From contig JBAJFE010000048.1 in the NCBI GenBank assembly GCA_037903355.1, forward strand, positions 337,010 to 401,009: a stretch of 64,000 nucleotides of DNA, read 5' to 3'. The notes beneath the pieces are model-generated. The model searched no databases, was not told where the DNA came from, and saw nothing but the letters and a program-made list of their open reading frames with translations. The translations under genes and the position numbers were made by a program. This document shows positions 25,594 through 36,081 of this stretch, piece after piece; within the stretch, counting starts at the first letter, position 1; each line of letters opens with the position of its first letter. Origin of the DNA: Trichuris trichiura. Its lineage: Eukaryota > Nematoda > Enoplea > Trichinellida > Trichuridae.

Positions 25594-26512
25594 GTATCAT
25601 ACATCAACGGAGTCTCTGTGCACGGTCGCTGCGTTTCAACAATGTGATGTCAGTAGTCGTGTCGTACGTAAACCGTATCAAGAGCAAAAGGCTTAATAAC
25701 CGCCTGTTTAAAGACTTTTTGAATGAACTTTCTTCCGAATATGGTGGTCTCGTATATCATTGTGAAGTTCGCTGGCTGAGTCGCGGGCATATGCTAACGA
25801 GGTTTTACCAACTGCGCGATGAAGTTAAGCAGTTCGTGGAGGGCAAAAGCAAATCTGTCAGGGGACTAGGTGACAGAAAGTGGCTGTGTGACCTGGCTTT
25901 CATGGTAGACATTGTCAAGTACCTGTCAGAACTGAATATCCAGCTGCAGGGTCCGAACCAGCTTCCCAGCTCACTAGTTTCAAACGTGAAATCATTTGAA
26001 GCTAAATTAAGGCTGTGGAAACTGCAACTTGAAAAAGGCAACACGGTACATTTCCCTACACTCCAGGACAGCAGCCTTCTACGACATTAGAGTATGCCGG
26101 TTAGCATGCAAAACTACTTGAAGCGTTTAGCGAAAGATTCGACGATGTGAAAAGTAGACAGATGCAGCCGAACATCTTCGCCATTCCATTCAATGTAGAA
26201 CCAGCTAATGTACCCGATGAATTGCAGCACTAGACCATTCAGCTGCAAAGCGATGATGAGCTCAAAGCTAAGTACAACAACTTCATGCTGCTTGAGTTCT
26301 ATAAGCGTTACACAGCAACGATGATTTTCCCGCTTTGAGGAGACACGCTTTGAAATACGCATCCGTGTTCGGAACAACCTTCTGCTGCGAGCAGTTCTTT
26401 TCAGAACTTACCATCGCAGATTCGTCTACGCAGCACACTCACGGACACAAATCTGGTGAACCAGCTGCGAGTAGCAACGTCATCAGGAGCTAACATCGTA
26501 CGGCTCACCAAT

Positions 26513-27190
26513 GGTTGTTTCTTGCCCGTTTTTGGATTCTGAAATCAAACTGAACAAGCGCCCTACCAACGGATGGATGAGCGGTCAGTAGGGAAAAACT
26601 AAAAACAGTGGTACTTTCAGAGCTTTCAGGATGTTCGCGTCCCGTCTTCAGCGATAATGGTTGCATAAACTATACAACGAGGATTGTCTATTTAAAGGCG
26701 GCCGAAGGGTGTCAGACAGCATGGAACAACATCTAGTTTTACAGATGAGGCATGTTCATGTCATGCTTACCTCAACTCTGTTGTCACGATTCGTGGATAT
26801 GCTATTGTGGATGAACAGGGGCTCTTTTATTTGTCGAAGACGGAATTGGCTCTCACGGCAAATAATTTATGGATGTAGGCCGTATGAGCGCTGAGAGGCA
26901 TGCTCAACGACTGCGGAACTGTTTTCTGCTTTCTCCGTAGCCTGTAATAGTAGTACCATTTGTGATTAGCCCCGGCGTTTTTCCTGTGTGTCCCGTTCCT
27001 CTCCCGCTCTGTTTTAAATAACTTTTACTTTGGAGTAGAGATTACACAACCATTATCGCTGATGACGGTTGGTCCCAAAAACTTTGAGAGTATCATTGTT
27101 CTGACCCTTTCTTTTGATAAATTATCTATCCGTTGGTAGGGCACTTGTTTGGTTTAATTTCAGAACTCAAGAATGGGTAAGAAAGAAACA
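26513..27190 (-). mobile_element. Foldback (family B) with degenerate PLE endonuclease end
   Basis: Arms contain CCTACCAACGGATGGATGAG and its complement near 26562 and 27125. The interior is homologous to the PLE endonuclease fragment at 10896-11270 but frameshifted. A - strand ribozyme core lies at 26617-26654. The right-arm core (near 27060) has GAAA changed to AAAA. Confidence 0.75.
26617..26654 (-). ncRNA. Small hammerhead-like ribozyme core
   Basis: - strand CTGAAGA, a shorter stem II, GAAA, AGCT, C; stem I TCG with TGA (G-U, C-G, U-A). The same core recurs at 43329-43366 in the duplicate locus. Confidence 0.45.
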
Positions 27191-28463
27191 ACCGCACGGA
27201 AGTTCGACGATAGCTACCTTTAGACCGATTAACAAGCAGCTGGCTTTCAAAATCGTCCCTGGAAATTGTTTTTATCCAGTTCACATCTTCCTCAGGCACA
27301 TTGCATTCTCGAAATGCGTACCGTATGGTTGAGTGTGGTAGTTTGTTAAAGCCTCTTCGAGGTCAAAGAAGGGTGCATGTAGTAGTGTTTGATTTTTTCG
27401 TGGTATTTTTCGTTAGTACTCTTGTCTTATGAAGTGCTTCTGTTGCGCTGCAGCCTTCCCTGAGCCCATATTGGTTGTCCTTGGTGCGTGTGATGTTTCT
27501 TATCCTGAATAAGTGGTTCGTTCAATAATCTTGTGGACGTGACTTGTAGAACAGTTGACCATGTCACCCTTACCTTTCTATATCGGTATTGTTACGCAGT
27601 TTTCCCAAGTAGGGGGTTTTGTTTGCGTGCAACGATTTGGTTGAATTGTGCTGTGAGCCATGTAACACCTGCTGGCAGCAGAGCTTCCAGAATTCGCTTG
27701 GTAGGTCATCTGCGCCTGTTGCTTTGTCGTACTTCATTTTTGTTAACGCTAGTTTGACCTCTTCTGTGTTAATTTGTGAGACTGTTTTCGATACTACTAT
27801 GCCCTGTGAGATCTGCGGGCGTTTGAATTTTTGTGTAGCGATTTAGGAACTTTTATCTGTCCAATATTTCTTTTGATTTTCTCAATACATTTCCTTTTAT
27901 GTCCCCGATCTGACAGTAGTGACCGCTATTTTCTGTGGCTTGTAAACGTGTTTCTGCCAATTTGTATATGATTAGTTCCCGATGCGGAGCCCCCAATTGT
28001 TGATACAATTTTATCATGTGTGTGCTGCTTTCATCTTACTGGCATTTTTCTTTGTCAACTTTTGTTTCGAGATAGCGTTTGCAACTTGCTTCTGTTTGGG
28101 TTAATTGCCGTTGTTTGTACATTTGTTTTTCTATTTGACAACTTTTACTGGTACTTCTGCATTCCACTACCATTTGATTTGCTTATTGTTTAGCTTTGTT
28201 CTTCCCAGTAGTTGAATTGCGTTTTTGTGTACAGCAGTTATTAGTTATTGTCATGTTTCCTCTTGTGTTTGTTTCAGCTGTTGCGGTAATGACTGCTCCA
28301 AGATTGTCTGTGCCAACAGATGTTCTTGAAATTTCTACCACTTAATTCCTTCCGTAGGATTTATCAGTTGCCTTTGTTTTCGTTGAACGTCCTTTCGGAT
28401 TTCAAGATGGAGCAATCGATGTTGTAGAAGGCAGCTATCACCAGCGATCACTTTTATAATCCT
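27191..28463 (-). pseudogene. RTE-type non-LTR retrotransposon, RT fragment
   Basis: - strand pieces such as LAETRLQATENIGHYCQIGD and a region like the RTE block that ends in a LEEAF-type palm motif match RTE open reading frame 2 (endonuclease-RT). Many frame changes. The 5' end is truncated at 28463, and the 3' end is replaced by the foldback at 27190. Confidence 0.75.
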
Positions 28464-29242
28464 TCTCCTCTCCAGTTCTCTGACCCTAGAAAAGCGTACA
28501 GTTTCAGTAAACCAAGCAATTTGTAGTGGATAAACGATAAGTTTTGAAAAGAGCTAATGTTTAACGTAGGCTTCCTGTTTGTCCGCCAAGTACTGAGCCG
28601 CTGGCTCACCTCCTGCCACTCCATGGACCAGTTCGGCCTCATGGACGGCGATGTTGCGTGCCCGCGGCTCGACTCCCAGCAATCGGCCGCAGAGAAATAT
28701 AAAACTTTTACACGATGTAAACGTTACATGTGAAAAACTTAAGAATTTTAATGTAAACAAATTTTGAACATACGTTCTCCATTGCTCCATAAGTGTGCAG
28801 CCACCGGCTCACCTTCTACGCTTCCAAAGGTCCCTTCGACCTTCTGCACAGCGCGGAACTGGTCGTGCGCCTTCTCTCCTGGTCTCTGACCCTAGCAAAA
28901 TATACCATTTCAGTAAACCAAGCAATTTATTGTTGGTAAACGCTAAATTTTAAAGAAAACCAATGTATAACACAGGTTTCCTGCTGCTCCACCAAGTACG
29001 GACCTGCGGGCTCACGTCCCGCCAATGAGAGGGCCTCTTCGGCATTCTGGCGGCAGTGTTGAGTACCCGTGGCTCCAGTACCTGTCTTGGGCCGCAGAAA
29101 AATATAAAATTTTAGAAAATTATAGCTTACATGGGGAAAACGTAAAACTTTGAAAATGTGATGTTTTAGTACAGGACTGTATGTTTTCATATTTCAGTGT
29201 CTTTATTACGGTAGCAGTGTCCCGTTAAATGAAAAACCAACT

Positions 29243-29280
29243 CCGGAGCTTTCGGGTCTTTCGTGACCCGTCTTCAGCGG
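29243..29280 (-). ncRNA. Small hammerhead-like ribozyme core
   Basis: - strand CTGAAGA, stem II GGGTC/GACCC, GAAA, AGCT, C; stem I CCG/CGG. All core positions kept. Confidence 0.6.
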
Positions 29281-29313
29281 TTAGATCATGTATTCACAGT
29301 ACACATAATCTAA

Positions 29314-29351
29314 CCGCTGAAGACGGGTCGCGAAAGATTCGAAAGCTCCGG
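29314..29351 (+). ncRNA. Small hammerhead-like ribozyme core
   Basis: + strand CTGAAGA (29317-29323), stem II GGGTC/GATTC (G-U pairs), GAAA, AGCT, C; stem I CCG/CGG. Confidence 0.55.
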
Positions 29352-29880
29352 AGTTGGTTTTTCATTTAACGGGACACTGCTACCGTAATGAAGACATTGA
29401 AACGTAAAACTTTTAATATAAACAACTTTTCTACATATTTTTTGAATTGCTCTGGTTTGTGTGGAGCCGCTGACTCACCACTTACGCTTCCAAAGGCGAC
29501 TTCGTGCTTCCCGACAGCGCGGAGGTTGCCGCGCGGCTCCTTCTCCTGGTCTCCGACCCTAGAAAAATATACAATTTCAGTAAACGAAGCAATCTATTGT
29601 TGATAAGCGATAAATTTCCAAGAAAACCAGTGTTTAACACAGGTTTCCTGCTGGCTCACCAAGTATGGACCTGCGGGCTCACGTCCTGCCACTCCGAGGG
29701 CCTGTTCGGCTTTCTGGACGGCGGTGTTGTGTGTCCGCGGCTCCACTCCCGGTGTTGGAGAGCAGAAAAATAAAAAATTTTACAAAATTTAAGTGTTACA
29801 TGGGTGGCTACAACCATAGGCTATCTATTGGGCAGGTTCATGTCGCCTCTCTTGTAAAAGGAAATCAGCTTGGACTGTAA

Positions 29881-30250
29881 TCATTTTTTAAACTTTTTCG
29901 CAGCCAGATAATTATTAAAAGAACGAACAGTGTGTTCATCTGACGGAGAAACGTCTGGAAAGTGTGCTAGACTGCAGAAAATCTTCCAGCCGTATTCGTT
30001 CACAACCAGCGAGCACCTTTGGCGGCTTGCGGTGGCGCGTTCGTTGTCCCGCTTGAAGAAAGCATAGTGGCTGTTCCAGTTGAGCTCTCGATCCAATTTC
30101 CCTCTAAGTCCTACTAGATGATTAGCCTTACACTTCGGCCGTTACTGTTTCCCCCTCTGGAAGTACCTTCCAATGCTCAATGCCACGTACACTCCAGCAA
30201 ACGCAAATCAGAAGCTTTCTCTGCTGTCCAACAGATGTGATTTCAGTTGG
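29881..30250 (-). pseudogene. Second mariner-type transposase, C-terminal fragment
   Basis: - strand pieces read LLICVCWSVRGIEHWKVLP and, after frame changes, DVSPSDEHTVRSFNNYLAAKKF. These match the mariner region around the second and third catalytic acids (DNARPH…SPDLAPSDYHLF). It is more like the mori/cecropia-type mariners than the copy at 53 kb. Confidence 0.65.
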
Positions 30251-31497
30251 AGCACGGAGTCAGAGTGAACTCAATGGCCAGTTCAACCGCGATCATCCGA
30301 GAGAATTCAGCATTCATTTGCGGTGACAAGATGTTTCAGATACACGCAAATTTCCGACGGTTCATAAAGAGTTCCGTAATGCATTTGAGTCTTCTATTCT
30401 TATTCTGATGCCTGAAACCATAGCGTGCATTTCAGCCGACCACATTAACGCTACTAAACAATTTTAAACTATAGCCGGTTGGCAGCAAGATAAAACCATT
30501 GCTAACTGGCACTGCTTGTCCACTATTATTTTTAGTCTTTGCTTGCGATGCGTCTGATTTCACAGATGAAAGATGTCCTGAATGCGGCTTAATTCTCTCT
30601 TCCATTAACAAAATTTTACGAACCAGTTTTTGGAATCCGTTAAGCAGCTCGCGAGCGACGGTGACAGATTGAAGTTACAAGCGGTTCCCGCTAACCTACT
30701 TGAACAATAAAACTGCTTTTCACCATACTTTATTTGACACAGGCGAATAAAGAAAAGACATATTGAAGAATAGAACTGATAACATACGTCGTGTCTTCTA
30801 AAAATTTTTTACGCGGAACTTCCAACCCATTTTTAAGTAACAATCATTGCGTAAACGTTCACGGAAATTCCGCGAAAAAACTTTCCAGAAGAAACAATTT
30901 AAAAACCTGTTAAGAAGAAGAAAGAGAAAAAAGAAAATAACATAAATCATCCTGCGCTTTGCAATGTACGACAAAAAGACTGAACATAAATTTTTCAAAG
31001 AGTACTGAATGATATTTTGAAAAAACAAAAAGGAGGGATTATTTCTTCATCAAAGCGCCAAAATCCGGCTACGTGCAAGGCAGTAGTCTCGCCATTATCC
31101 GCGCTGAGCTCTATCAGGCATACGCCGCGAAGAAAGTAGACCATTGCAGTGGCGTGAATTTTTATTAGCAAATAAAAACGTAATGCACCGAATTAATTTT
31201 CTGCGAAAGGTCATAATTGTTTCTTCAACTGGAACAGTAGTTCCAAAGGCAGACCAAACTTCAATTACACATCGGCGTGCATACGTATACGTACAGATAA
31301 CTAGACCTCACTAAAAACATATCGCGGACTATATAGATGGTGGAGCTCGCCTGCGTAACAATTACAATCTTTAATCATGCGGACACAGCTTATCGGAATA
31401 TAGAGCAGACTGATCATTCCTGTACTAAACTTTAGTCACCTAGAAACTAGGTCCTTGGAACTACTGTTGCAGTTGAAGAAAACAATTATAACCTAGT
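30251..31497. other. No supported gene
   Basis: AT-rich with purine-rich tracts near 30900; no recognised family. Confidence 0.5.
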
Positions 31498-31898
31498 CTC
31501 TAGGTCAGCCATTCTCAACCTTTTTTGCGCTAGGCCCCCCTTGGAAGGTGTTCTTAGGTGCCAAGCCCCCCTCTTCCTATTGGTCAATTAATTTTTGTGT
31601 TTTTTGTACAGCAGCCAATCAGCTTCTAACGCCAACATCCTAGGATCAAGTTAATGCACTGATACAATGCGAATATATAGTCGTCAAATCATTTACTGAT
31701 AAGCGCGAAGAAACTGAGCATTTCATAAAGTGAAAGATCCTCAGAAAGGCTACGCGAAAAAGAATTATCAAACTAATGAGATCCTTGAGGGTTGCACTTC
31801 TTTGGGAGTTTCATCAAGTCTGGTTCCAAGTTGGACAATGACAGTCGCAGGTCGCCTCTGGCAGCGACATCCATTCTGTTCCTAGACTTTGTTAAGGC

Positions 31899-32369
31899 CT
31901 ACCTTACTAAATCTAAGACTACCTTACTAAATCCGCACTCTACTAAATACGTTGAGGGAAACGCTATGAAAAAGGTTTGCACCCTTTCCCACAATGCTGG
32001 AAATTTGTTTGGCATATCATTCATAATCCAAAACTCTTTCCCATAGTGATCGAATTGGCGACGGGCACTTGTGTCACTTTGAAGATCAATAAAATTCTCT
32101 TGAATTTCTGTGTCAACTTCAATGGCTGACACTCCAAATGGATCTACAATCCAATCAGGGATATTCAAATTTACCAGGTCATGAAACCTTTCTTCCATGT
32201 CCGTTCGAATTTGCTTCAGGTGATTTACATAAACCAGAAGGTTATCGTCGTTCACTTCCTCAGCAATTGTCTTCAGGTTCGAGAATTGCAAAAACTGACG
32301 ACGACCTACGTTATGCCAATAGACTTCAAGTTTTTTGAGAAAAGAGACAACCGCTACCTTGCTGTTCAT
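31899..32369 (-). pseudogene. ZBED/FAM200-like hAT transposase, C-terminal part
   Basis: Continues the same protein beyond the inserted repeat arm. It ends FPALWERVQTFF and STYLVECGFSKV, the hAT C-terminal dimerisation region with the expected Glu. A stop and a short duplication (around 31900-31935) end it early. Confidence 0.8.
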
Positions 32370-32399
32370 GAGGTTATTATCTCTGTCTTGTAAATGGTT

Positions 32400-32573
32400 T
32401 ATGGTCTTCTACGGCTTTTCCCGTTTATCTGTTGTGCTTGTATCTGTAAATTAGACGAAATAACTGCTCTACCAACGGATGGATGAGCCGTTAATAAGAA
32501 AATGTACAGATGTCAATACACTCAACTTTTAATGTTCAGAGCTTTCGGAACGCTCTAGTTCCGTCGTCAGTGA
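32400..32573 (-). mobile_element. Single family B arm inserted in the hAT transposase
   Basis: Contains TACCAACGGATGGATGAGC and a - strand ribozyme core. Only one arm is present. It separates two parts of one transposase gene, so it arrived after the hAT did. Confidence 0.75.
32536..32573 (-). ncRNA. Small hammerhead-like ribozyme core with covarying stem I
   Basis: - strand CTGACGA, stem II GGAAC/GTTCC, GAAA, AGCT, C. Stem I is TCA/TGA, while most copies have CCG/CGG: two of the three pairs have changed on both sides together. This is the strongest single copy in support of a real structure. Confidence 0.65.
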
Positions 32574-33800
32574 GGTCAGAGGCGACCTCCGTGAATGACA
32601 ACCGAGAGGGAACGTGCCTTGTAAAGCCTTGTTTAAAGAATTAAACTTCTCAAAAATGTCAGCAAGATAGAATATGTCCGCTTTAGCGTCAATGAGTTTG
32701 TCTCCGTATTCCTTATCAGACATAAACTCAACTATCGTTCTCCATAGTGCAACAAAACGCTGAAAACAATTTCCTTTTGAGAGCCACCTAACTTCGGTAT
32801 GTAACAGCAGCGTATCGAAGTCTTCGTTATTTTCTTCACAAAGTTGCCGGAACAGACGATTCTGGAGCGCGTGGGATTTGATGAAATTCACAACGTGAAT
32901 GACAACCGAGAGGGAACGGTTTAGGCGCGATCCTAACTTCTTTGAGACCAAATGCTCTCTGTGAATGACGCAATGGATAGTGAAGACTGAAGGTAGCACT
33001 GTTTTCAAATGTGCTATGAATCCTCTGTACCGCCCTACCATAGAAGCGGCGCCGTCAGTCGCGCATGCGATTACATTCTGAAATGGGATGCTCTTCTCAT
33101 TAAAGTAGTTTTGAATTTTTCCAAACATGGTCCGTCCCTTAGTATCAGATCTAATCTTCCTGACAAACAACATTTCTTCCATCAGCGTGTTTGCATTCCA
33201 GAATCTGACATAAGCCATGAGAAGAGCGTCGTTGTCTTGCAAAGTGGTTTCATCTACTTGTAAAGAAAATTTTTTCAACCGAAGTAAGGCTACCAATTGA
33301 TCTTCAACGTCGAGTGCCATTTCATCGATTCTCCGGCAAACAGTGGAGTTGCTCAATGGAATTGCCTGAACAGTATCCCTGGCATTCAAAGTCATGACGT
33401 CGGACAGTATTATGGACACTGCAGGCAGGATGAGCGACTCACCGACGTTGTGGGCATTTCCAGTTTGTGCTATCAGTTTACTAATCTTGTAAGACGCAAG
33501 AGTGCCCTTGTCCAATTGCTGTGAACATTGGCCCATAATTTGAGGCAGTGTTCCCCTTTTGCGAAAGCTATCCCTCAGACTCAAAAAATATTCCAAGGGC
33601 TTGTTTTTGTACTCCGAATGCGCGCTAAGTAAATGTTTCTTCATTTTGCAAGGCTTCATGCCCTCATTTGAAAACGAACACATGCACAATAAACACATGG
33701 GCAATAACTGGTCGCGAGGAGACGGGACAAAACCGTATGCCAAGTACTCCATGGAATAATACTGACACTTCTTCTTCGCCAAAGAACCCATGAGTGACAT
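32574..33800 (-). CDS. ZBED/FAM200-like hAT transposase, N-terminal two thirds
   Basis: About 409 uninterrupted codons from the ATG at 33800, chosen because MSLMGSLAKKKCQYYSMEY matches the usual start of ZBED5/8-type proteins; the frame stays open upstream. A BED-like zinc finger is visible (CLLCMCSFSNEGMKPCKMKKHLLSAH), then SLQVDETTLQ (first catalytic Asp) and ACATDGAASM (second Asp), then EVRWLSKGNCFQRF. A family B repeat arm at about 32400-32573 splits off the C-terminus, so the protein is incomplete. The long open frame suggests the transposon was active fairly recently. Confidence 0.85.
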
Positions 33801-34051
33801 TTTAACGAACGCTAACAAATACGTGAACCGAGAGAAATACAAAAGTGAACATACCGTCACGGGATGAGTAGGTCCAAATTTTCCGTGTAGAAAAAATGTG
33901 ATTCGAAAAGCAGATATGTATAGAGGACTGGCACAAATTCTCACCGTCTCAGTCTACCTAATTACCCTTGTCTCGATAAGGCCTCTCGCCCCCCCCCTGA
34001 TACTCTCTCGGCCCCCTGGGGGCTACAGGCCCCCCGTTGAGAATGGCTGGT

Positions 34052-34267
34052 TTAGGCACGCGAGTCAGCTAGGTTGTCGTCAGACTTCACGAGTGTAACA
34101 AAGAGCTGGAGCGCGTACTCCTCGACCAAAGAGAGCACTGTGCTGATATGTCGCCGAATGAGCATCTCACCGGCTGCCTTCGTCCCCAGCCGGGCCTTCC
34201 CTGCTAACCCATCAGAGATCCAGCGGTGGACGGTCGACGAATCGGTCATCAGCTCGATAGTCTTCAT
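34052..34267 (-). pseudogene. Gypsy RNase H fragment
   Basis: ELMTDSSTVHRWISD has the RNase H Asp motif and SDDNLADSRA is the C-terminal block (usually DNxADxLTRVP). The sequence ends where the hAT transposon begins. Confidence 0.7.
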
Positions 34268-34498
34268 TTTCCAGGAGGGTCAAGCTGAGCCCTCGGATGA
34301 CGGGGTCCAGCTCCGCCATGTTTCTGCAGCCAGCTTCTCTTTCCTATGCTGGACGTCACCCCGGCGCAACCAAGACGCATCCTCTACGATCACGCCTCCG
34401 ATCTCCACGCCGCGTCCAGCGCCAAGCCGCTAGCGTCGACCCATATCCTGGCCATGTCGCCAGATACGTTCTAGACCCCTCGGCCGGGTTGTGCTCTT

Positions 34499-35252
34499 TC
34501 ACTCGAGCTGCAATCTCCTCCAAGAGAGGTCTAATCGTTCCTCGTCGATAGGCTCGTCCCAGCTTTTCGTAGCAGCGTTAGCTGATCGTTTGGCAAACGC
34601 AGCAGCCACCGTCAACCACCCGCACACAGGAAGGTGGCCCAAGGGCTCACCGCAATATGCAAACACCGCTCGACGAGTCAGCTCTTGCAGCACGTCGCCT
34701 ACTGGGTTGCCTCTTGCCCACGTCAACTGGCCGCGCTCCCCGCAGACTTTCAAGCCGAGGACGCGCGCATCGTCGAATAGGCGCTCGGGAGGCTTGCACT
34801 CAAGCTCTTCTTCCACACGGCTAGCTGGGACTATGTTCTCACTAACCAATATGTGGTCGATATACGCCGACGTCCCTCGCTTTATCGCCGGGTTCTGCGA
34901 AAGCACGAAACTGAGGACCGTCTTCATTACCAGGGGCGCCACGTTCAGGCCGAATTTTAGGCGCGTTAGGCAGTACTTGTGGCTTCTAAATTCTAGCGTC
35001 TGGTAGGGCCACAAGGCCTCGTCCACGTGGACTTGCAGGTAGGCATCCTTCAGATCGATCACGGCGACGTTGGCGCCTTGTCTTCGCCACTGCCACAGTA
35101 AAGGGCTCGATATGAGCGTTCAACTTACGGAAATCCATAACTGGGCGGACTTTCTGCTTGTGCCGTTGGACCACCGCCATTAGGGAATCAGCCCCTTCGC
35201 TTGACCGTGGCAACGGGTGTCGTACGGAACGAGCCATCCCTTGTGGACCCAC
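34499..35252 (-). pseudogene. Gypsy reverse transcriptase
   Basis: VRPVMDFRKLNAHIEPF and IDLKDAYLQVHV are RT blocks with the first catalytic Asp. The YxDD box reads YIDHILV, so one catalytic Asp is changed to His and the enzyme should be dead. A frameshift lies between the two blocks (34986-35062). Confidence 0.85.
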
Positions 35253-36081
35253 TTCTCGAATTCCGCCTCATACGACGCTCGGACCCGCGTGCTCGGTGAG
35301 TATTCCTTCACTGAGTGGTTCAGGACGACTGGCCCTTCACCAGCCGTCCACTTCCAGGCAGCGGTCCAAACCTGCGTTGCTGAATCAAAAGCTACGGTGA
35401 AGTTCCGCTCCTCTAGCCTGACCGGGACCACACCTGCAGAGCAGACCAGGGCGCTTTCCGAACTGAAGCTCACCCGTGGGCCCTTAGTCACGAAGACCCT
35501 TCCAAGGGCCTCTATGTCGTTCATGCCAAGCATGAAGTCGAAGCCAAGTGGCTTGGCGTCAACTATAATCGCTTCGACAGTAGCTCGGCTGGCATCAGTC
35601 CGCTCCAGGCCTACGACTCCCACGCCTTGGCAGTCCAGCTCCTTTCCGTCGACTGCCAAGAGCCTGATGGGCCGTCTCGTCCACCGTTTGCAACTTCTGA
35701 CATGAGTCACGCACTTTGAGCATCCAGTGTCGACTAGCACGTGGCGAGGGATGCCGTCGATGCGCAGTCGTATGGAAGGCGGCGCCTTGGTCGACAACGG
35801 TTGGGGGAGTAGGTTGGCGCTGAGGCCTCTTCGCCATGGGCGTTTCCCTGGTTCCCGACATCGGCGACGTCTGAAGCGTCACGACGGCGACCTTGTCGCC
35901 CTCTCCTGCGAACATCCGCCCTTGGCGGCCCATCGGCGTCCGGGCTCTGGCGCGGAGTCGGGCATTCTCTAGCAAAATGATCCAGTCCGCCGCAGGAGAA
36001 GCGTTTCCGCGCCAGATAGATTTGCTGCTGGCTCCGCGGTTCCCAGGCAAGCGTCGCTGCAGCCCATTGGGAAGTCGTCAT
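35180..36081 (-). pseudogene. Gypsy nucleocapsid and aspartic protease
   Basis: The zinc knuckle reads CGGLDHFARECPTP (CCHC-like, with the first Cys pair altered). In the next frame VDTGCSKCVTH is the protease active site (D-T-G), with LGMNDIEALG later in the fold. The frame runs on to the RT entry (FEKWVHKGWLVPY). A frameshift separates nucleocapsid from protease. Confidence 0.8.

Larger units (their letters stand above)
23415..26505 (+). mobile_element. hAT transposon (BED-finger type), left end intact, right end lost
   Basis: Starts with the hAT-type end CAGGGGTATGGAACGTCC. The family is defined by the MITE at 20576-21229. The transposase region runs to about 26505, where a foldback/RTE segment begins; the expected right inverted repeat is absent. 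Two solo LTRs sit inside the coding region. Confidence 0.8.
24029..26505 (+). pseudogene. hAT transposase, interrupted
   Basis: DDE-type transposase of the hAT superfamily, close to the FAM200/GTF2IRD2-like group. From the ATG at 24029 the first part has a BED zinc finger (CLVCGDA…LERHCSSEH, about residues 35-58). A stop at 24536 precedes LACDETVDKSNTGQL, the region of the first catalytic Asp. FTTDGAPAM (second Asp) follows the first solo LTR. The second LTR splits …VLCHCI from IHQRSLC. The last block reads VRWLSRGHMLTRFYQLR and later CEQFFSELT with the expected Glu. Stops, frameshifts and two LTR insertions make it inactive. Confidence 0.85.
26513..28463 (-). repeat. Near-identical 1.95-kb repeat, copy 1 (foldback plus RTE fragment)
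   Basis: Aligns almost base for base with 43228-45175. It holds a family B foldback (26513-27190) followed by RTE reverse-transcriptase sequence. The outer left flank is hAT here but RTE at the other locus; the right flank is an exon-like tandem repeat here but RTE there. Confidence 0.9.
29152..29399. mobile_element. Hammerhead-bearing foldback element, family A, copy 3
   Basis: Inverted arms with a 14-bp duplication AAACGTAAAACTTT (29138-29151, 29400-29413). Inserted in a spacer of the 405-bp tandem unit. Ribozyme cores face both ways. Confidence 0.85.
28463..29805 (-). repeat. 405-bp tandem unit, about 3 copies, exon-like on the - strand
   Basis: The landmark TCTCYGACCCTAG recurs at 28477, 28883 and 29550; the last spacing is 405 bp after removing the foldback at 29152-29399 and one target duplicate. 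Each unit alternates two GC-rich blocks of about 110 bp with AT-rich spacers of about 90 bp. Read on the - strand, the blocks begin after …TTTTCTAG and one ends at a GTATGT donor. They encode similar peptides (AVHEAELVHGVAGGEPAAQYL; AVQKVEGTFGSVEGEPVAAHL). It looks like tandem exon duplication in an unidentified gene; a GC-patterned satellite is the alternative. Confidence 0.6.
31506..34049 (-). mobile_element. ZBED-type hAT transposon
   Basis: Terminal inverted repeats CAGCCATTCTCAAC at both ends (31506 and, inverted, 34036-34049). The 8-bp flanks CTCTAGGT and GTTTAGGC match at 5 of 8 positions, so the target duplication is decayed or the flanks have been rearranged. It abuts the broken end of a Gypsy element at 34050. 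Confidence 0.8.
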
